64,000 nucleotides of DNA. It comes from Sphingosinicella sp. (GTDB taxonomy: Bacteria; Pseudomonadota; Alphaproteobacteria; Sphingomonadales; Sphingomonadaceae). Below are positions 8,691-17,866 of the stretch, one piece after another. The notes beneath the pieces are model-generated. The model did no database searches. It was not told the DNA's origin and was given only the letters and a program-made list of their open reading frames with translations. Both the position numbers and the translations under genes were made by a program. Position 1 is the first letter of the stretch, and each line of letters starts with the position of its first letter. The stretch spans positions 53,250 through 117,249 of the forward strand of contig NZ_JACESP010000009.1 in NCBI RefSeq assembly GCF_013911755.1. The letters run 5' to 3'.

Positions 8691-10091
8691 TCAGCGGCGT
8701 TTCAGGCCGCGCTGCTGCCAGCGTCCGGGGTTGATGATGAGACCGCCGCGACCGTCGAAGCGAAGCAGGGTTGGGTATCGGCCCGGCACCACATAGTCTC
8801 CGCCTTCCGTCGGGATAATTTCAACTGCGGTCTCCTTGGGGATGCCGAAGACCTTGCGTTCGCCGACGGCCTGACCGAGCAACCGTCCGCCTTCCACCTT
8901 GAGATCCAGCGCGGCGAGTGGGCTGAACGTGTAACGGCCCGCGATCTTGCCGAGATCGGCGGCACTCACCACGCGGCGCGGCGGAGCCTCCAGCGCGGCC
9001 TGCGGCTGCGGCGGCACGGCGCTGAGGATTGCATCCCACATCACCTCGGACGTGATCGTGCCGATGTCGAGCAGACTGATACGCTTGTCGTCGGCGGGGG
9101 TGTATTCGGCCGTGGAGACGGCGTAGAGCACGTCACCGTCGAACTCGGTCTGGAACGGCTGAATGCCGCGCGCCATTGAGGTATGCACCTGAATGGCCAG
9201 TCGTTTCAGCTCCCATGGCTCCATCTTCTGGTTCACGACGATCAGGCTGATCGTCGTGTTCTTTTTCTCGGCGGAAGGGGCCACACCCGTCCATCCCGGC
9301 TTCCCGCTGCCGGGTGTTCCGGCCAGAATGTCATGAGTCTTGAACCCGGCCGGCCATGTCTTGTCCGGGTAGCAGGCTGCTGTACGGCCCTCCCGGTCGG
9401 TCACCACACCAAGAGCGTTCACAACCGTAAACGCCGCGATCTTCAGATCGCCGACCTGCCGAAACGCACCGCCCTGCCCCGAATGAGCGTTGCATCCGAA
9501 AATGCTGCCGCTAATCGCAGAACGGCCCGCGCCGTAAGCTCCGCGCGGGAACACGCCCGGCACCGCCGCCTTCAGCGCTGCTTGCGCGAGGCGCTTGTCC
9601 GGGTAGATTTCATTGAGGCGGCGTCCACCGAAATCGTAGATGATCGATCCCACCGTGAGGCCGACATTGTCCCAATTGCCGCCGCGATAGCCCTCGTCCT
9701 TGAGCGCCGTATTCACCGCCGTCACGGCCTCGAGGCCGTACCAGGAGCCACCCGATAGAACAACCGAGTCCAGTTCGGGGAACGGATAGCCGATCCCCAG
9801 ATACTCCGTATTCACGGTGCCCGGCCCACCGCCACGGACATCGACGGCCGCCAGCATCTTTCGATTGAAACGAAAGACCGTAAGCCCCGTCGGTCCGGCC
9901 TCATACTGGCCCGTTCCGATCTTGAAGGCAGGCCAATCGAAGCGTAGCGCGTCAGGTGTATCGTAGCCGTCGTTAAGCGTGAGCTTCAAAGCGTCCTGTT
10001 CCGCGGACTGGGCGAAAAGTGGCGAAATCGGCAGCATAGCCACTACCGCCATCGCCGCGCGTAGCATTCCGTATGCCCGTGCTCGCTTCAT
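8691..10091 (-). CDS. P1 (DmpA/S58) family peptidase, exported
   Basis: A 466-residue protein beginning MKRARAYGML; this ATG has GGAG seven bases upstream, better than the ATGs at 10103 and 10283. The signal peptide ends near PLFAQS. The P1/DmpA aminopeptidase-esterase family is shown by AAVDVRGGGPGTVNTEYL, the SVVLSGGSWYGLEAVTAVN segment, YGAGRSAISGS and DLKIAAFTVVNALG. Residues from about 400 onward (AGRYTFSPLAALDLKVEGG...) look like a separate C-terminal beta domain often seen in exported sphingomonad hydrolases. I cannot place the autoproteolytic Ser nucleophile with certainty, because the segment where I expect it reads SGQGGAFR. It probably acts on peptides or amides in the periplasm and lies upstream of gcdH. 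Confidence 0.75.
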   Translation of the reverse strand: MKRARAYGMLRAAMAVVAMLPISPLFAQSAEQDALKLTLNDGYDTPDALRFDWPAFKIGTGQYEAGPTGLTVFRFNRKMLAAVDVRGGGPGTVNTEYLGIGYPFPELDSVVLSGGSWYGLEAVTAVNTALKDEGYRGGNWDNVGLTVGSIIYDFGGRRLNEIYPDKRLAQAALKAAVPGVFPRGAYGAGRSAISGSIFGCNAHSGQGGAFRQVGDLKIAAFTVVNALGVVTDREGRTAACYPDKTWPAGFKTHDILAGTPGSGKPGWTGVAPSAEKKNTTISLIVVNQKMEPWELKRLAIQVHTSMARGIQPFQTEFDGDVLYAVSTAEYTPADDKRISLLDIGTITSEVMWDAILSAVPPQPQAALEAPPRRVVSAADLGKIAGRYTFSPLAALDLKVEGGRLLGQAVGERKVFGIPKETAVEIIPTEGGDYVVPGRYPTLLRFDGRGGLIINPGRWQQRGLKRR

Positions 10092-10275
10092 ATGAATCTC
10101 CATCCCGGCACCTTGATCATCAGAATTACGATCGCGGCTACGAAAACGAGATGCAAATGCAAAGGCCGGTGTTGCGCCGTACGCACCACCATGAACGCTC
10201 CAGTCAGCTTCCCAGCTACACGTCGGGATGCCCCTATGGCGCAAGTGTTGAAGATTTTCGGAAGGAGCAAGCATC

Positions 10276-11340
10276 TTGGGCATCGCGCGGTCCGGACTTC
10301 TCGGGCTTCATCGCTGGCTTAGTCTTTCAGCAATGCTGTTTTGGGTCCTGCAGGCGGCATCGGGCGTCCTGATTGTGTTCCACTGGGAGCTTGAGGACGC
10401 GCTGATCCGCGCACCGCATCACCCCACCGACCCGGCGGCGATCGAGACACGGCTCCGCGAACTGGCACCGCTTGGTTCCGGCCTCGTCATCGAATCGGTG
10501 TGGACAAGCGGCGGCGCTAGCGACCGCTACGATGTCTATGTTGAGACTCCGGACGGAGAGGCGGAACGCACGGTCCGCATCGACGGCGCAGGCAATGTGC
10601 TGCGAACACTGACGCCCATAGAAAGCGGCGTGTTCGATGCGATCATCGGTTTTCACCACGACCTTTTGGCCGGGGAAACGGGAAGCTGGATCGTCGGCAT
10701 CAGCGGCCTCCTCCTCGCAAGCAACATCGTGATCGCGATGTTCATGGCGTGGCCGACAAGGAAAAGGTTGCGCGCCTTGAGACCTCCACCCAAAGCCCTG
10801 CACGGCGTTCAGCGAGTCTACGGCTGGCACCGCGCCATCGGCTTTTGGGGTATGCTTCCTGCGCTTGTCCTGTCTTCGGCGGGCGTGCTTCTGGTGTTTC
10901 AGAACAGCGTAGAGCGATGGCTCGACCCCACGTCGATCTCCGCGCCCATCGAACCATGGACAGCCGTATCGCCGCCTGGGTTCGGCAATGTGGTCGAGGC
11001 TGCCATGGCGCTTTACCCGGATGCTCGCCTCGCCGATGTCAGCTTCCCAACCGATGCTTCCGCAACCTGGCGCGTCAGACTGCGCACCGATGGCGAAGCC
11101 CGGCGCGCCTACGGTCGAACCGTGGTATTTGTGAGCGGCAACAGCGGGCAGATTCTGGCGAACCTGCCGGCTTCCGATAACACGCCCCGCAGAGCCTTTC
11201 TCGATGGACTGTTCCCGTTTCACACAGGCGAGATCGCAGGGTTGCCGGGACGTATCGCCGTTCTTGCGACAGGCCTTTGGCTGCTGAGCATGTCCTTGCT
11301 TGGTTTTTTGTTATGGAAAATGCGCCGCCGCGCGCGGTGA
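10276..11340 (+). CDS. PepSY-associated transmembrane protein
   Basis: A 354-residue inner-membrane protein translated from TTG at 10276, supported by GGAAGGAG eight bases upstream; no ATG is available near the N-terminus. Four hydrophobic segments are visible: about residues 10-33 (LHRWLSLSAMLFWVLQAASG), 135-157, 190-213 (GFWGMLPALVLSSAGVLLVF) and 325-347, with two periplasmic stretches between them. The N-terminal LHRW and HWELE pattern and conserved His residues match the PepSY_TM family, often found with TonB receptors and linked to iron or reductase functions. The promoter region is shared with the divergent P1 peptidase gene. Its role here is unknown. Confidence 0.8.
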   Translation: MGIARSGLLGLHRWLSLSAMLFWVLQAASGVLIVFHWELEDALIRAPHHPTDPAAIETRLRELAPLGSGLVIESVWTSGGASDRYDVYVETPDGEAERTVRIDGAGNVLRTLTPIESGVFDAIIGFHHDLLAGETGSWIVGISGLLLASNIVIAMFMAWPTRKRLRALRPPPKALHGVQRVYGWHRAIGFWGMLPALVLSSAGVLLVFQNSVERWLDPTSISAPIEPWTAVSPPGFGNVVEAAMALYPDARLADVSFPTDASATWRVRLRTDGEARRAYGRTVVFVSGNSGQILANLPASDNTPRRAFLDGLFPFHTGEIAGLPGRIAVLATGLWLLSMSLLGFLLWKMRRRAR

Positions 11341-11428
11341 TAACCAGTCACCAGCACACGCACCATTGGCAGCACCGGACGAAAGTGTGCACTTCTAGAG
11401 TGTCGCGAAGGGATCAAGGGAGATGGGG

Positions 11429-14400
11429 ATGACATTCAGACCGGCACTTCGCAGCGCGCTTATCGCAGCCGCGGCGACCAGCTTCGTCGCGATGACGGCA
11501 AGAGCGCAGCAGACGCCCGAAATCCTCACCTCGCCCGCCAAGGATGTCACATTGACGCTCAGCGAAGGGACTTGGATGAGCGTGGATGTCAGTCCGGACG
11601 GCAAGACCATCCTGTTCGACCTGCTGAACGATATCTATGCCATGCCCGCGAGCGGCGGCGCGGCGAAAGCCATCCTCTCTGGCCCGGCCGTTCAGCGAAG
11701 CCCGCAGTTCAGCCCCGACGGACGCAGCATACTTTATCTGAGCGACGAGAGCGGCGCCGACAATATCTGGATCGCCGACCCGGACGGACGAAACGCCCGG
11801 CAGATAAGTCGCGAAACCTTTGCGATGGTCACGGCGCCGTCGTGGGCGCCCGACGGCAAGGCGATTGCCGCCACGAAGTCCAGCGCCTCCGTATCCGAGA
11901 TGCGAACCTCGGAGATCCGCCGTTTCGATCTGGTCACGGGCGCCGACACGCAAATCGTCGCGCCGCCGAGTAGCGGTAAGGATATTCAGGAGCCCCGCTA
12001 TGCACCCGACGGCCGCGCGCTTTATTACACCGAGCGTGTGGGCGGCACGCATTACGTCTATCACAATCCGGGCCTTTCGAACTTCGTCATCCGTCGCCGC
12101 GATCTCGCGAGCGGCGAAACAAGCGACCTCATTTCCGGCTTCGGCAGCGCCACCAGCCCGCAGGTTTCCCCCGACGGAAGGATGATCGCCTTCATCCGCC
12201 GGGTGGGCGCGAAAACCGTGCTGTTCCGCTACGATATCGAATCCCGCGTGCAGACGGCCGTCTATCAGGAACTCGATCGAGATCTGCAGGCCGACTACAT
12301 CGCGCAGGAACACTATTACCCGGCGTTCGACTGGTTTCCAGACAACCTCCACGTCGCGGTCTGGGGCAAAGGCAAGCTCTACAAGGTCAACATGCGGAAC
12401 GGCGCGGCGGACGAAATTCCATTTCGCGCAACCGCGCGGCACCGCATCCACGATGCGCTGCGCGTAAAGCTCGACCTCGCGCCGCAAGCAATCGATGTGA
12501 AGATCATCCGCCAGATCGCGCCCGCCCCTGACGGCAAGACGATGGTGTTCCGCGCGCTCGGGTCGCTCTGGCGACAGGATATGGTGGGCACCGCCACGCC
12601 CCGCCGTCTCACGAAAGGCGACGGCGCGGAGACCGATCCGGTCTGGGCACCCGACGGGCGGTCGATCGCTTACGCCGACTGGAACGACGAAACCGGCAGC
12701 ACCCTCCGCCTGCGGAACCTGCGCAGCGGCAGCGAGCGCGTCATCGCCCACAGCCGAGGCATCATCGGCGAACCGCATTTCTCCGCGGACGGCACCCGTA
12801 TCGCCTACCGCATCCTCGAACCCGACAGCGCGATGGGCGGCGCGAGCGATCCGAGCGGCCTTTACGTCACCGAAATCGCCGGCGGCACCCCGCGTTTTCT
12901 CGCGAAGACCGCGGGCGTCGCGCGCTTCTCGCCCGACGGCACGCGCATCTATTTCCTCGGCCAGCCCGATTACGATGCGAAGCGCGCCGTCATCCTGCGA
13001 AGCATCGCGGTGACAGGCGGGGAACCACGCGACCACGCCTATGCCGAAACCGCCGATGCGGGCGATTTCACGTTGAGCCCAGATCTCAAATGGATCGCGT
13101 TCAAGGAGGAACAGGAACTTCACCTGATGCCGTTCGCGCCCGATGCCGGGGCACCTTTGAACATCACCGCCAAGGCCAATCCATCGGCGCGGACTCTGAC
13201 ACGCTCCGGAGGCTTTGAGATAGCGTGGAGCGCTGATTCCTCGCGCCTCTACTGGATGCTCGGGCCGAATCTTTTCAGCACTGCACCCAGCGATGCCGGA
13301 ATCGTCGATTCGCCTGCACGCACGATCGCTCTTACGGCTCCGGCCGATGTTCCTGTGGGAAGCATCGCCTTCACGAACGCCCGTATCCTTCCGATGACCG
13401 GCGACGAAGCGGTCATCCCGCGCGGCACGGTCGTCGTTGAGGGCAACCGCATCGCAGCTGTTGGCGCGAATGACAGCGTGACGATGCCGGCAAAGGCGAA
13501 GGTCATTGATCTCGGCGGCCGGACGTTGATGCCGGGTCTGTTCGACGCCCATGGCCATATCGATTGCTGTTACGGGACGAGTGCGATGCCCCAAAAGCAT
13601 CCAACGCGCTATGCGGCGCTCGCTTATGGCATCACGACCAATTTCGATCCTTATGCGAATGAGCTGCCGAGCTACGAAACCGGCGAAATGACGACCGTCG
13701 GCAAGATGGTGGGGCCGCGCTGGATCACCACCGGCCACGTCATCTATGGCCGCGCCGGAAAGCCCGATCGTGTTTTCAATCGCATCGAAAGCCTGGAAGA
13801 TGCCCGCGCCATTTCAAGGCGCAAGGCCGCGATCACCGATGGCGCGATCTTCAAGAGCTACAAGCTGACGACGCGCGCGCAGAAGCAATGGCTGCTGCAA
13901 GCCGCGGCGGAAGGCGGCCAGATGGTCGATGCCGAAGGCGCCGGACATTTCTACGACAACGTCAGCATGATCCTCGATGGCTACACCAACCTCGAGCACA
14001 ATCTGCCGGTCGCCACCTATTATGATGATCTCCTGCAGCTATTCCGTAATTCGCAGATGTCGACAACGCCGACACTGATCGTCACCTTCGGTGAACTGTT
14101 TGGAGAAAATTACATCTATCAGCACCAAGAGCCGTGGAAGGAAGCGAAAGTCCGGACGTTCATTCCGGGAGTCAACAATGCCTACAACCCGGTCTCCGGG
14201 CCTTCGGACGCGCCGCTCCATGTGCGGGCCATGCAATCGATCCACCAGGCGGACGAACTCTACGATGTCGGGTTCCGTTCGGTGAGCCGCTCGATCAAGC
14301 GGCTCGACGACGCCGGTGTGCGGGTGAACGTCGGCTCCCACGGTCAAGCGTCGGGCATCGCGATGCACTGGGAGATGCAACTTCTCGCCGAGGGCGGCAT

Positions 14401-14710
14401 GGCGCCCATGCGAATTCTTCGTGCTGCCACGATCAACGGGGCGAAGACCTTCGGACTTGATCACCAGCTTGGGTCGATTGAACCGGGGAAGCTGGCCGAC
14501 CTCATTGTGCTGGACCGCGACCCTCTTGCCGATATCCGGAATACGAACAGCGTGCGTTACACGATGGTCAATGGCCGGCTCTATGATTCAGAATCGATGA
14601 ACGAGATCGGCAATCGTCCCCGCGCACGCAGCAAGTTCTTCTGGGAAATGACCGATCAGAACGGGATCGTATGGAATCCCGCATGGGGAGAGACCGGACG
14701 GGAACGCTAA
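11429..14710 (+). CDS. Exported amidohydrolase with N-terminal PD40/TolB beta-propeller
   Basis: A 1093-residue two-domain protein. The ATG at 11429 is preferred over the one at 11423 because AGGGAG is then correctly spaced. A signal peptide (MTFRPALRSALIAAAATS... ARAQQ) leads into repeated PD40 blades (SPDGKTILF, SPDGRSILYLSDESG, APDGKAIAATKS, SPDGTRIYFLG) to about residue 620. An amidohydrolase domain starts near residue 680 (RTLMPGLFDAHGHIDCC with the metal-binding HxH) and ends with PGKLADLIVLDRDPL. Such fusions are thought to cleave cyclic or N-acylated peptides or amides in the periplasm. It follows the PepSY gene by 88 bp. Substrate unknown. Confidence 0.88.
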   Translation: MTFRPALRSALIAAAATSFVAMTARAQQTPEILTSPAKDVTLTLSEGTWMSVDVSPDGKTILFDLLNDIYAMPASGGAAKAILSGPAVQRSPQFSPDGRSILYLSDESGADNIWIADPDGRNARQISRETFAMVTAPSWAPDGKAIAATKSSASVSEMRTSEIRRFDLVTGADTQIVAPPSSGKDIQEPRYAPDGRALYYTERVGGTHYVYHNPGLSNFVIRRRDLASGETSDLISGFGSATSPQVSPDGRMIAFIRRVGAKTVLFRYDIESRVQTAVYQELDRDLQADYIAQEHYYPAFDWFPDNLHVAVWGKGKLYKVNMRNGAADEIPFRATARHRIHDALRVKLDLAPQAIDVKIIRQIAPAPDGKTMVFRALGSLWRQDMVGTATPRRLTKGDGAETDPVWAPDGRSIAYADWNDETGSTLRLRNLRSGSERVIAHSRGIIGEPHFSADGTRIAYRILEPDSAMGGASDPSGLYVTEIAGGTPRFLAKTAGVARFSPDGTRIYFLGQPDYDAKRAVILRSIAVTGGEPRDHAYAETADAGDFTLSPDLKWIAFKEEQELHLMPFAPDAGAPLNITAKANPSARTLTRSGGFEIAWSADSSRLYWMLGPNLFSTAPSDAGIVDSPARTIALTAPADVPVGSIAFTNARILPMTGDEAVIPRGTVVVEGNRIAAVGANDSVTMPAKAKVIDLGGRTLMPGLFDAHGHIDCCYGTSAMPQKHPTRYAALAYGITTNFDPYANELPSYETGEMTTVGKMVGPRWITTGHVIYGRAGKPDRVFNRIESLEDARAISRRKAAITDGAIFKSYKLTTRAQKQWLLQAAAEGGQMVDAEGAGHFYDNVSMILDGYTNLEHNLPVATYYDDLLQLFRNSQMSTTPTLIVTFGELFGENYIYQHQEPWKEAKVRTFIPGVNNAYNPVSGPSDAPLHVRAMQSIHQADELYDVGFRSVSRSIKRLDDAGVRVNVGSHGQASGIAMHWEMQLLAEGGMAPMRILRAATINGAKTFGLDHQLGSIEPGKLADLIVLDRDPLADIRNTNSVRYTMVNGRLYDSESMNEIGNRPRARSKFFWEMTDQNGIVWNPAWGETGRER

Positions 14711-14829
14711 AGTTCGCCGCAGAATGAACGGTGCGCAAAGCGTTCAACACGCAAACGCTGGTTCTCGAAAATCCCCCCGTTTTCGTAGTCTGAATACGGC
14801 GGCGCAAAAGGCTAATGATTTTCCTGTGG

Positions 14830-15309
14830 TCAATCGCGGTCGATGGCGCCCGCATCTATCAACGGCGCCGCATCAATGTCACTGGCACCGAGGACGTTGC
14901 TGAGACGTTCAAGTGCGGCAAGGATCATTGCCTGTTCCCAGGCAGGCAACGTCGTGAAGCCTGCGTTGAAACGAGATTGCAGCATGTCGGGCGCTGCCTT
15001 CAGTGCCGACGCGCCGGCCTCCGTGATGCGGACCAGGACCTGACGTTTATCCTGCTCTCCCCGTCTGCGAACGACGAGACCACCCGTCTCCAGACGATCG
15101 AGAATATTGGTCACGGTCGCATGGCCGAACTGGAGGGCCGCTGCGATGGCGCCTGGCGTAATGTCGTCTCGGCGGGCAATTTCCTGCAACACGAGCATCT
15201 GTGAGGGGATGAGGCCGGTTTCGGCTGCCAACCGCCGCCCCCCAAGCTCGCTCGCGCGCAGAATGCGCCGCAAGGCACGCAAGGTTTGATTGGCTACGGT
15301 GTCGCTCAT
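14830..15309 (-). CDS. MarR-family regulator of the ectoine genes (EctR-like)
   Basis: A 159-residue MarR protein: ITPGAIAAALQFGHATVTNILDRLE forms the HTH and GLVVRRRGEQDKRQVLVRIT the wing with the usual DKR/R pattern. It is transcribed divergently from the ectoine biosynthetic operon. In several ectoine producers a MarR-type regulator (EctR) sits in this position and represses ectABC at low salinity. The 132-bp gap to the annotated ectA start contains a perfect 9-bp inverted repeat (15351-15377) with TATAAT on both strands. It is therefore likely both autoregulatory and the local ect regulator. The symbol is left empty because the assignment rests mainly on position. Confidence 0.85.
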   Translation of the reverse strand: MSDTVANQTLRALRRILRASELGGRRLAAETGLIPSQMLVLQEIARRDDITPGAIAAALQFGHATVTNILDRLETGGLVVRRRGEQDKRQVLVRITEAGASALKAAPDMLQSRFNAGFTTLPAWEQAMILAALERLSNVLGASDIDAAPLIDAGAIDRD

Positions 15310-15350
15310 TCCTGCTTCGCTAGCGTGGCGACGCTTTGTGAGCCAGTACC

Positions 15351-15377
15351 ATTATATTTCGGTTTAACAAATATAAT
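15351..15377. promoter_or_regulatory. Candidate MarR/EctR operator with overlapping divergent -10 elements
   Basis: ATTATATTT and AAATATAAT form a perfect 9-bp inverted repeat separated by nine bases. The right arm contains TATAAT reading toward ectA and the left arm contains TATAAT reading toward the marR gene, so one bound dimer could block both promoters. No good -35 hexamer is visible at 17 bp on either side. The core TTTCGGTTTA-N-CAA-N-TATAAT recurs at 41965-41985 upstream of another gene (see findings). Confidence 0.6.
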
Positions 15378-15441
15378 TTAGCGCCGCCCTGCCGCTTTGC
15401 GGAGGGGGCGGTAGCGAACAACGGTTGAAATTTCCGTCTTT

Positions 15442-16113
15442 GTGCCTATATTCGCGACCAGGCCGGGCAAAAGCGTTGTCGCGTCGGCCCCAAAAAATAT
15501 TTCGGGAGAAGAAATAATTCAACATCAAGCTAGTAGCGCGCGTTCCGTGCCACGACTTGCTGCGACGGTCGTATCCGACACCCGAGCCGGCAAGGGCATT
15601 TCTTTCCGGTCACCTGTCCCCACCGACGGCAGTTTGATTTCGGCGCTGATCGCCGAATGCCCGCCGCTGGATACCAATTCCATGTACTGCAACCTGCTCC
15701 AATGCTCGGACTTCGCGGACACGTGCGTCGTTGCGGAGCGCAGCGGCGCGATCGTCGGCTGGGTATCTGGTTACCGGCCGCCTGCAAAGGAGGACCGGCT
15801 CTTCGTATGGCAGGTCGCCGTCAGCGAGGCTGCGCGCGGCGAAGGGCTCGGCGGGCGAATGCTTGATGCGCTGATCGAGCGCCCCGCACTTCAGGGCGTG
15901 CTGTCGCTCACCACCACGATCACCGACGACAACGCGGCATCATGGGCGCTTTTTGAGAGTTTTGCCCGGCGCCACGACGCAACTCTCCGGCGGACACCGC
16001 GTTTCGAGTGCGAACGCCATTTCGGCGGCGCGCATGACACGGAATGGGAAGCCCGCATCGGCCCGCTGCCGACCGCTTATCGAAAGCTTTCCGAAACAAG
16101 GGAACTGATATGA
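15442..16113 (+). CDS. ectA: L-2,4-diaminobutyrate N-acetyltransferase (start uncertain)
   Basis: EctA acetylates L-2,4-diaminobutyrate, the second dedicated step of ectoine synthesis. The GNAT domain is clear: ISFRSPVPTDGSLISALI, then PPLDTNSMYCNLLQCSDF, AIVGWVSGYRPPA, VWQVAVSEAARGEGLGGRML (acetyl-CoA loop) and TTTITDDNAASWALF. The frame opens at GTG 15442 (223 residues), but no ribosome site precedes it and the N-terminal ~45 residues look non-domain. The best Shine-Dalgarno-like sequence, GGGAGAAG at 15504-15511, is followed at normal spacing only by the rare start ATT (15517); GTG 15547 is another option. The stop overlaps the ectB ATG (ATGA). First gene of ectABCD-ask. Confidence 0.88.
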   Translation: MPIFATRPGKSVVASAPKNISGEEIIQHQASSARSVPRLAATVVSDTRAGKGISFRSPVPTDGSLISALIAECPPLDTNSMYCNLLQCSDFADTCVVAERSGAIVGWVSGYRPPAKEDRLFVWQVAVSEAARGEGLGGRMLDALIERPALQGVLSLTTTITDDNAASWALFESFARRHDATLRRTPRFECERHFGGAHDTEWEARIGPLPTAYRKLSETRELI

Positions 16114-17420
16114 AAATGACCACGAAGCCGCAGCCCAGCAAACCAGGACCAGTGCCTGAAATCTATGCGCGGCGCGAATCGGCTGTGCGTAGCTATGCGC
16201 GCGCCATGCCGCGGCAGTTCACGCGCGCCGAAGGCGAGTGGATGCACGACAATAGCGGTGGCCGTTATCTCGATTTCCTTTCCGGCTGTTCCACGCTGAA
16301 CTACGGACACAACCACCCTGTGCTCAAGCAGGCACTGCTCGATTATATCGCTGCGGACGGCATCGCCCATGGGCTTGATCTTCATACCCATGCCAAGGCC
16401 GATTTCCTGGAGGCGCTGGAATCGATCGTTCTGCGTCCGCGTGGGCTCGATTATCGCGCGATGTTCACCGGCCCAACCGGCACGAACGCTGTAGAGGCAG
16501 CGATAAAGCTCGCGCGTAAGGTGACGGGCCGGGAACTCGTCATCGCGTTCAGCAACGGTTTCCACGGCATGACGCTTGGGGCGCTTGCGTGCACGGGTAA
16601 CGCGCAGAAGCGCGGCGGTGCGGGCGTGCCGCTCAGTCACGTTTCACACGAACCTTACGATGGCTACCATGGTCCGGATGTCGACACGGCGGCGCTTTTG
16701 GAACAGCGGCTTGGCGACCCGTCTAGCGGTCTTGATGCGCCTGCGGCTTTCATTGTCGAAACCGTGCAGGGAGAAGGCGGGCTGAATGCGGCGTCTCCGG
16801 AATGGCTTCGCCGCATTGGCGAGATCGCGAAGGCGCATGGGGCGCTTCTCATTATTGATGATATTCAGGCAGGTTGCGGCCGTACGGGGGGTTTCTTCAG
16901 TTTCGAAGAGTCCGGCGTTAAACCCGACATCGTTACGCTCGCCAAGTCGCTCTCCGGGATGGGGCTGCCCTTTGCGCTTACGCTGTTCCGGCCTGAACTC
17001 GATATCTGGTCGCCCGGCGAGCACAACGGTACGTTTCGCGGCAATAATCACGCGTTCGTGACCGCAGCGGCGACGCTGCGGCACTTCTGGGCTGATCCGG
17101 AATTCGTGGAGGGCGTGCAGCGGCGCGGCGACCTGCTTGAACGCAGGCTGGCGGGCATCGCCGCCCGTTATGAGCTATCAACGCGTGGCCGCGGAATGAT
17201 GCGCGGTATCGATATGGGCTCGGGCGAGAACGCCTCGGCCGTGACCGCGGCCTGCTTTGATCGCGGCCTCATCATCGAAACCAGCGGTGCGTATGACGAG
17301 ATCGTGAAGGTGCTCGCACCGCTCACCATCGACGCCGACGTGTTCGAAGCAGGCCTCGATATTCTCGAGACTTCTGTCGGCGATGTACTCGCACGAACCT
17401 ATGGCGTCGCGGCAGAATAA
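16110..17420 (+). CDS. ectB: Diaminobutyrate-2-oxoglutarate transaminase
   Basis: A 436-residue class III aminotransferase that converts L-aspartate-4-semialdehyde to L-2,4-diaminobutyrate, the entry step of ectoine synthesis. The start MKMTTK at 16110 overlaps the ectA stop and follows CAAGGGAA. EctB-specific sequence is seen: IYARRESAVRSYARAMP, FLSGCSTLNYGHNHP, MFTGPTGTNAVEAAIKLAR, LIIDDIQAGCGRTGGFFSFEESG, the Schiff-base Lys in TLAKSLSGMGLP, and FRGNNHAFVTA. Length is normal for EctB. It is followed by ectC after 12 bp with an AGGAG site. Confidence 0.95.
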   Translation: MKMTTKPQPSKPGPVPEIYARRESAVRSYARAMPRQFTRAEGEWMHDNSGGRYLDFLSGCSTLNYGHNHPVLKQALLDYIAADGIAHGLDLHTHAKADFLEALESIVLRPRGLDYRAMFTGPTGTNAVEAAIKLARKVTGRELVIAFSNGFHGMTLGALACTGNAQKRGGAGVPLSHVSHEPYDGYHGPDVDTAALLEQRLGDPSSGLDAPAAFIVETVQGEGGLNAASPEWLRRIGEIAKAHGALLIIDDIQAGCGRTGGFFSFEESGVKPDIVTLAKSLSGMGLPFALTLFRPELDIWSPGEHNGTFRGNNHAFVTAAATLRHFWADPEFVEGVQRRGDLLERRLAGIAARYELSTRGRGMMRGIDMGSGENASAVTAACFDRGLIIETSGAYDEIVKVLAPLTIDADVFEAGLDILETSVGDVLARTYGVAAE

Positions 17421-17432
17421 GGAGAAAAGCTG

Positions 17433-17846
17433 ATGATTGTCCGCAAACTGAAAGACGTCCGCGCAAGTGACCGCAACATCCGTTCCAAGGGATGGGAGAG
17501 CGCGCGGCTGCTGTTGAAGAACGACGGCATGGGATTTTCATTTCATGTGACACGCATGTACGCGGGTGAAGAACTGAAGATGCATTACCAGAACCATCTC
17601 GAGGCGGTGCTGGTTCTGAAGGGGTCTGGTACGATCGAGGATCTCGCGACAGGCGAGACCCACGATCTCGCGCCCGGCGCCATGTACGCGCTCAATGCGA
17701 ACGATCCACACGTGGTCCGGCCGGCAACCGACCTTCTGACGGTTTGCGTCTTCAACCCGCCCGTGACCGGCGGCGAAGTTCACGATGAAACTGGGGCTTA
17801 TCCGGCAAATCTGGACGAAAGAGCCGAAGCCGCCGCCACGGCGTGA
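17433..17846 (+). CDS. ectC: L-ectoine synthase
   Basis: A 137-residue cupin-fold enzyme that cyclises N-gamma-acetyl-diaminobutyrate to ectoine. It begins [16 protein letters not shown], characteristic of EctC, and contains [25 protein letters not shown] and [20 protein letters not shown], followed by [12 protein letters not shown] and [16 protein letters not shown]; the Glu, Tyr and His metal-site residues are present in these blocks. Length matches the family. TAAGGAG precedes the ATG by a normal distance. The hydroxylase gene follows after 20 bp. Confidence 0.95.
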   Translation: MIVRKLKDVRASDRNIRSKGWESARLLLKNDGMGFSFHVTRMYAGEELKMHYQNHLEAVLVLKGSGTIEDLATGETHDLAPGAMYALNANDPHVVRPATDLLTVCVFNPPVTGGEVHDETGAYPANLDERAEAAATA

Positions 17847-17866
17847 ATACGGCGGAAGGAGAAACC

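Noticed and set aside
11414-13738. 774-codon open frame antisense to the PD40-amidohydrolase
   Set aside because: Composition of a codon-bias shadow with no recognisable motif; the plus-strand protein is complete with signal peptide and both domains.
14767-14786. CGAAAA...TTTTCG hairpin after the amidohydrolase gene
   Set aside because: A weak six-pair AT stem without a T run; not a convincing terminator.
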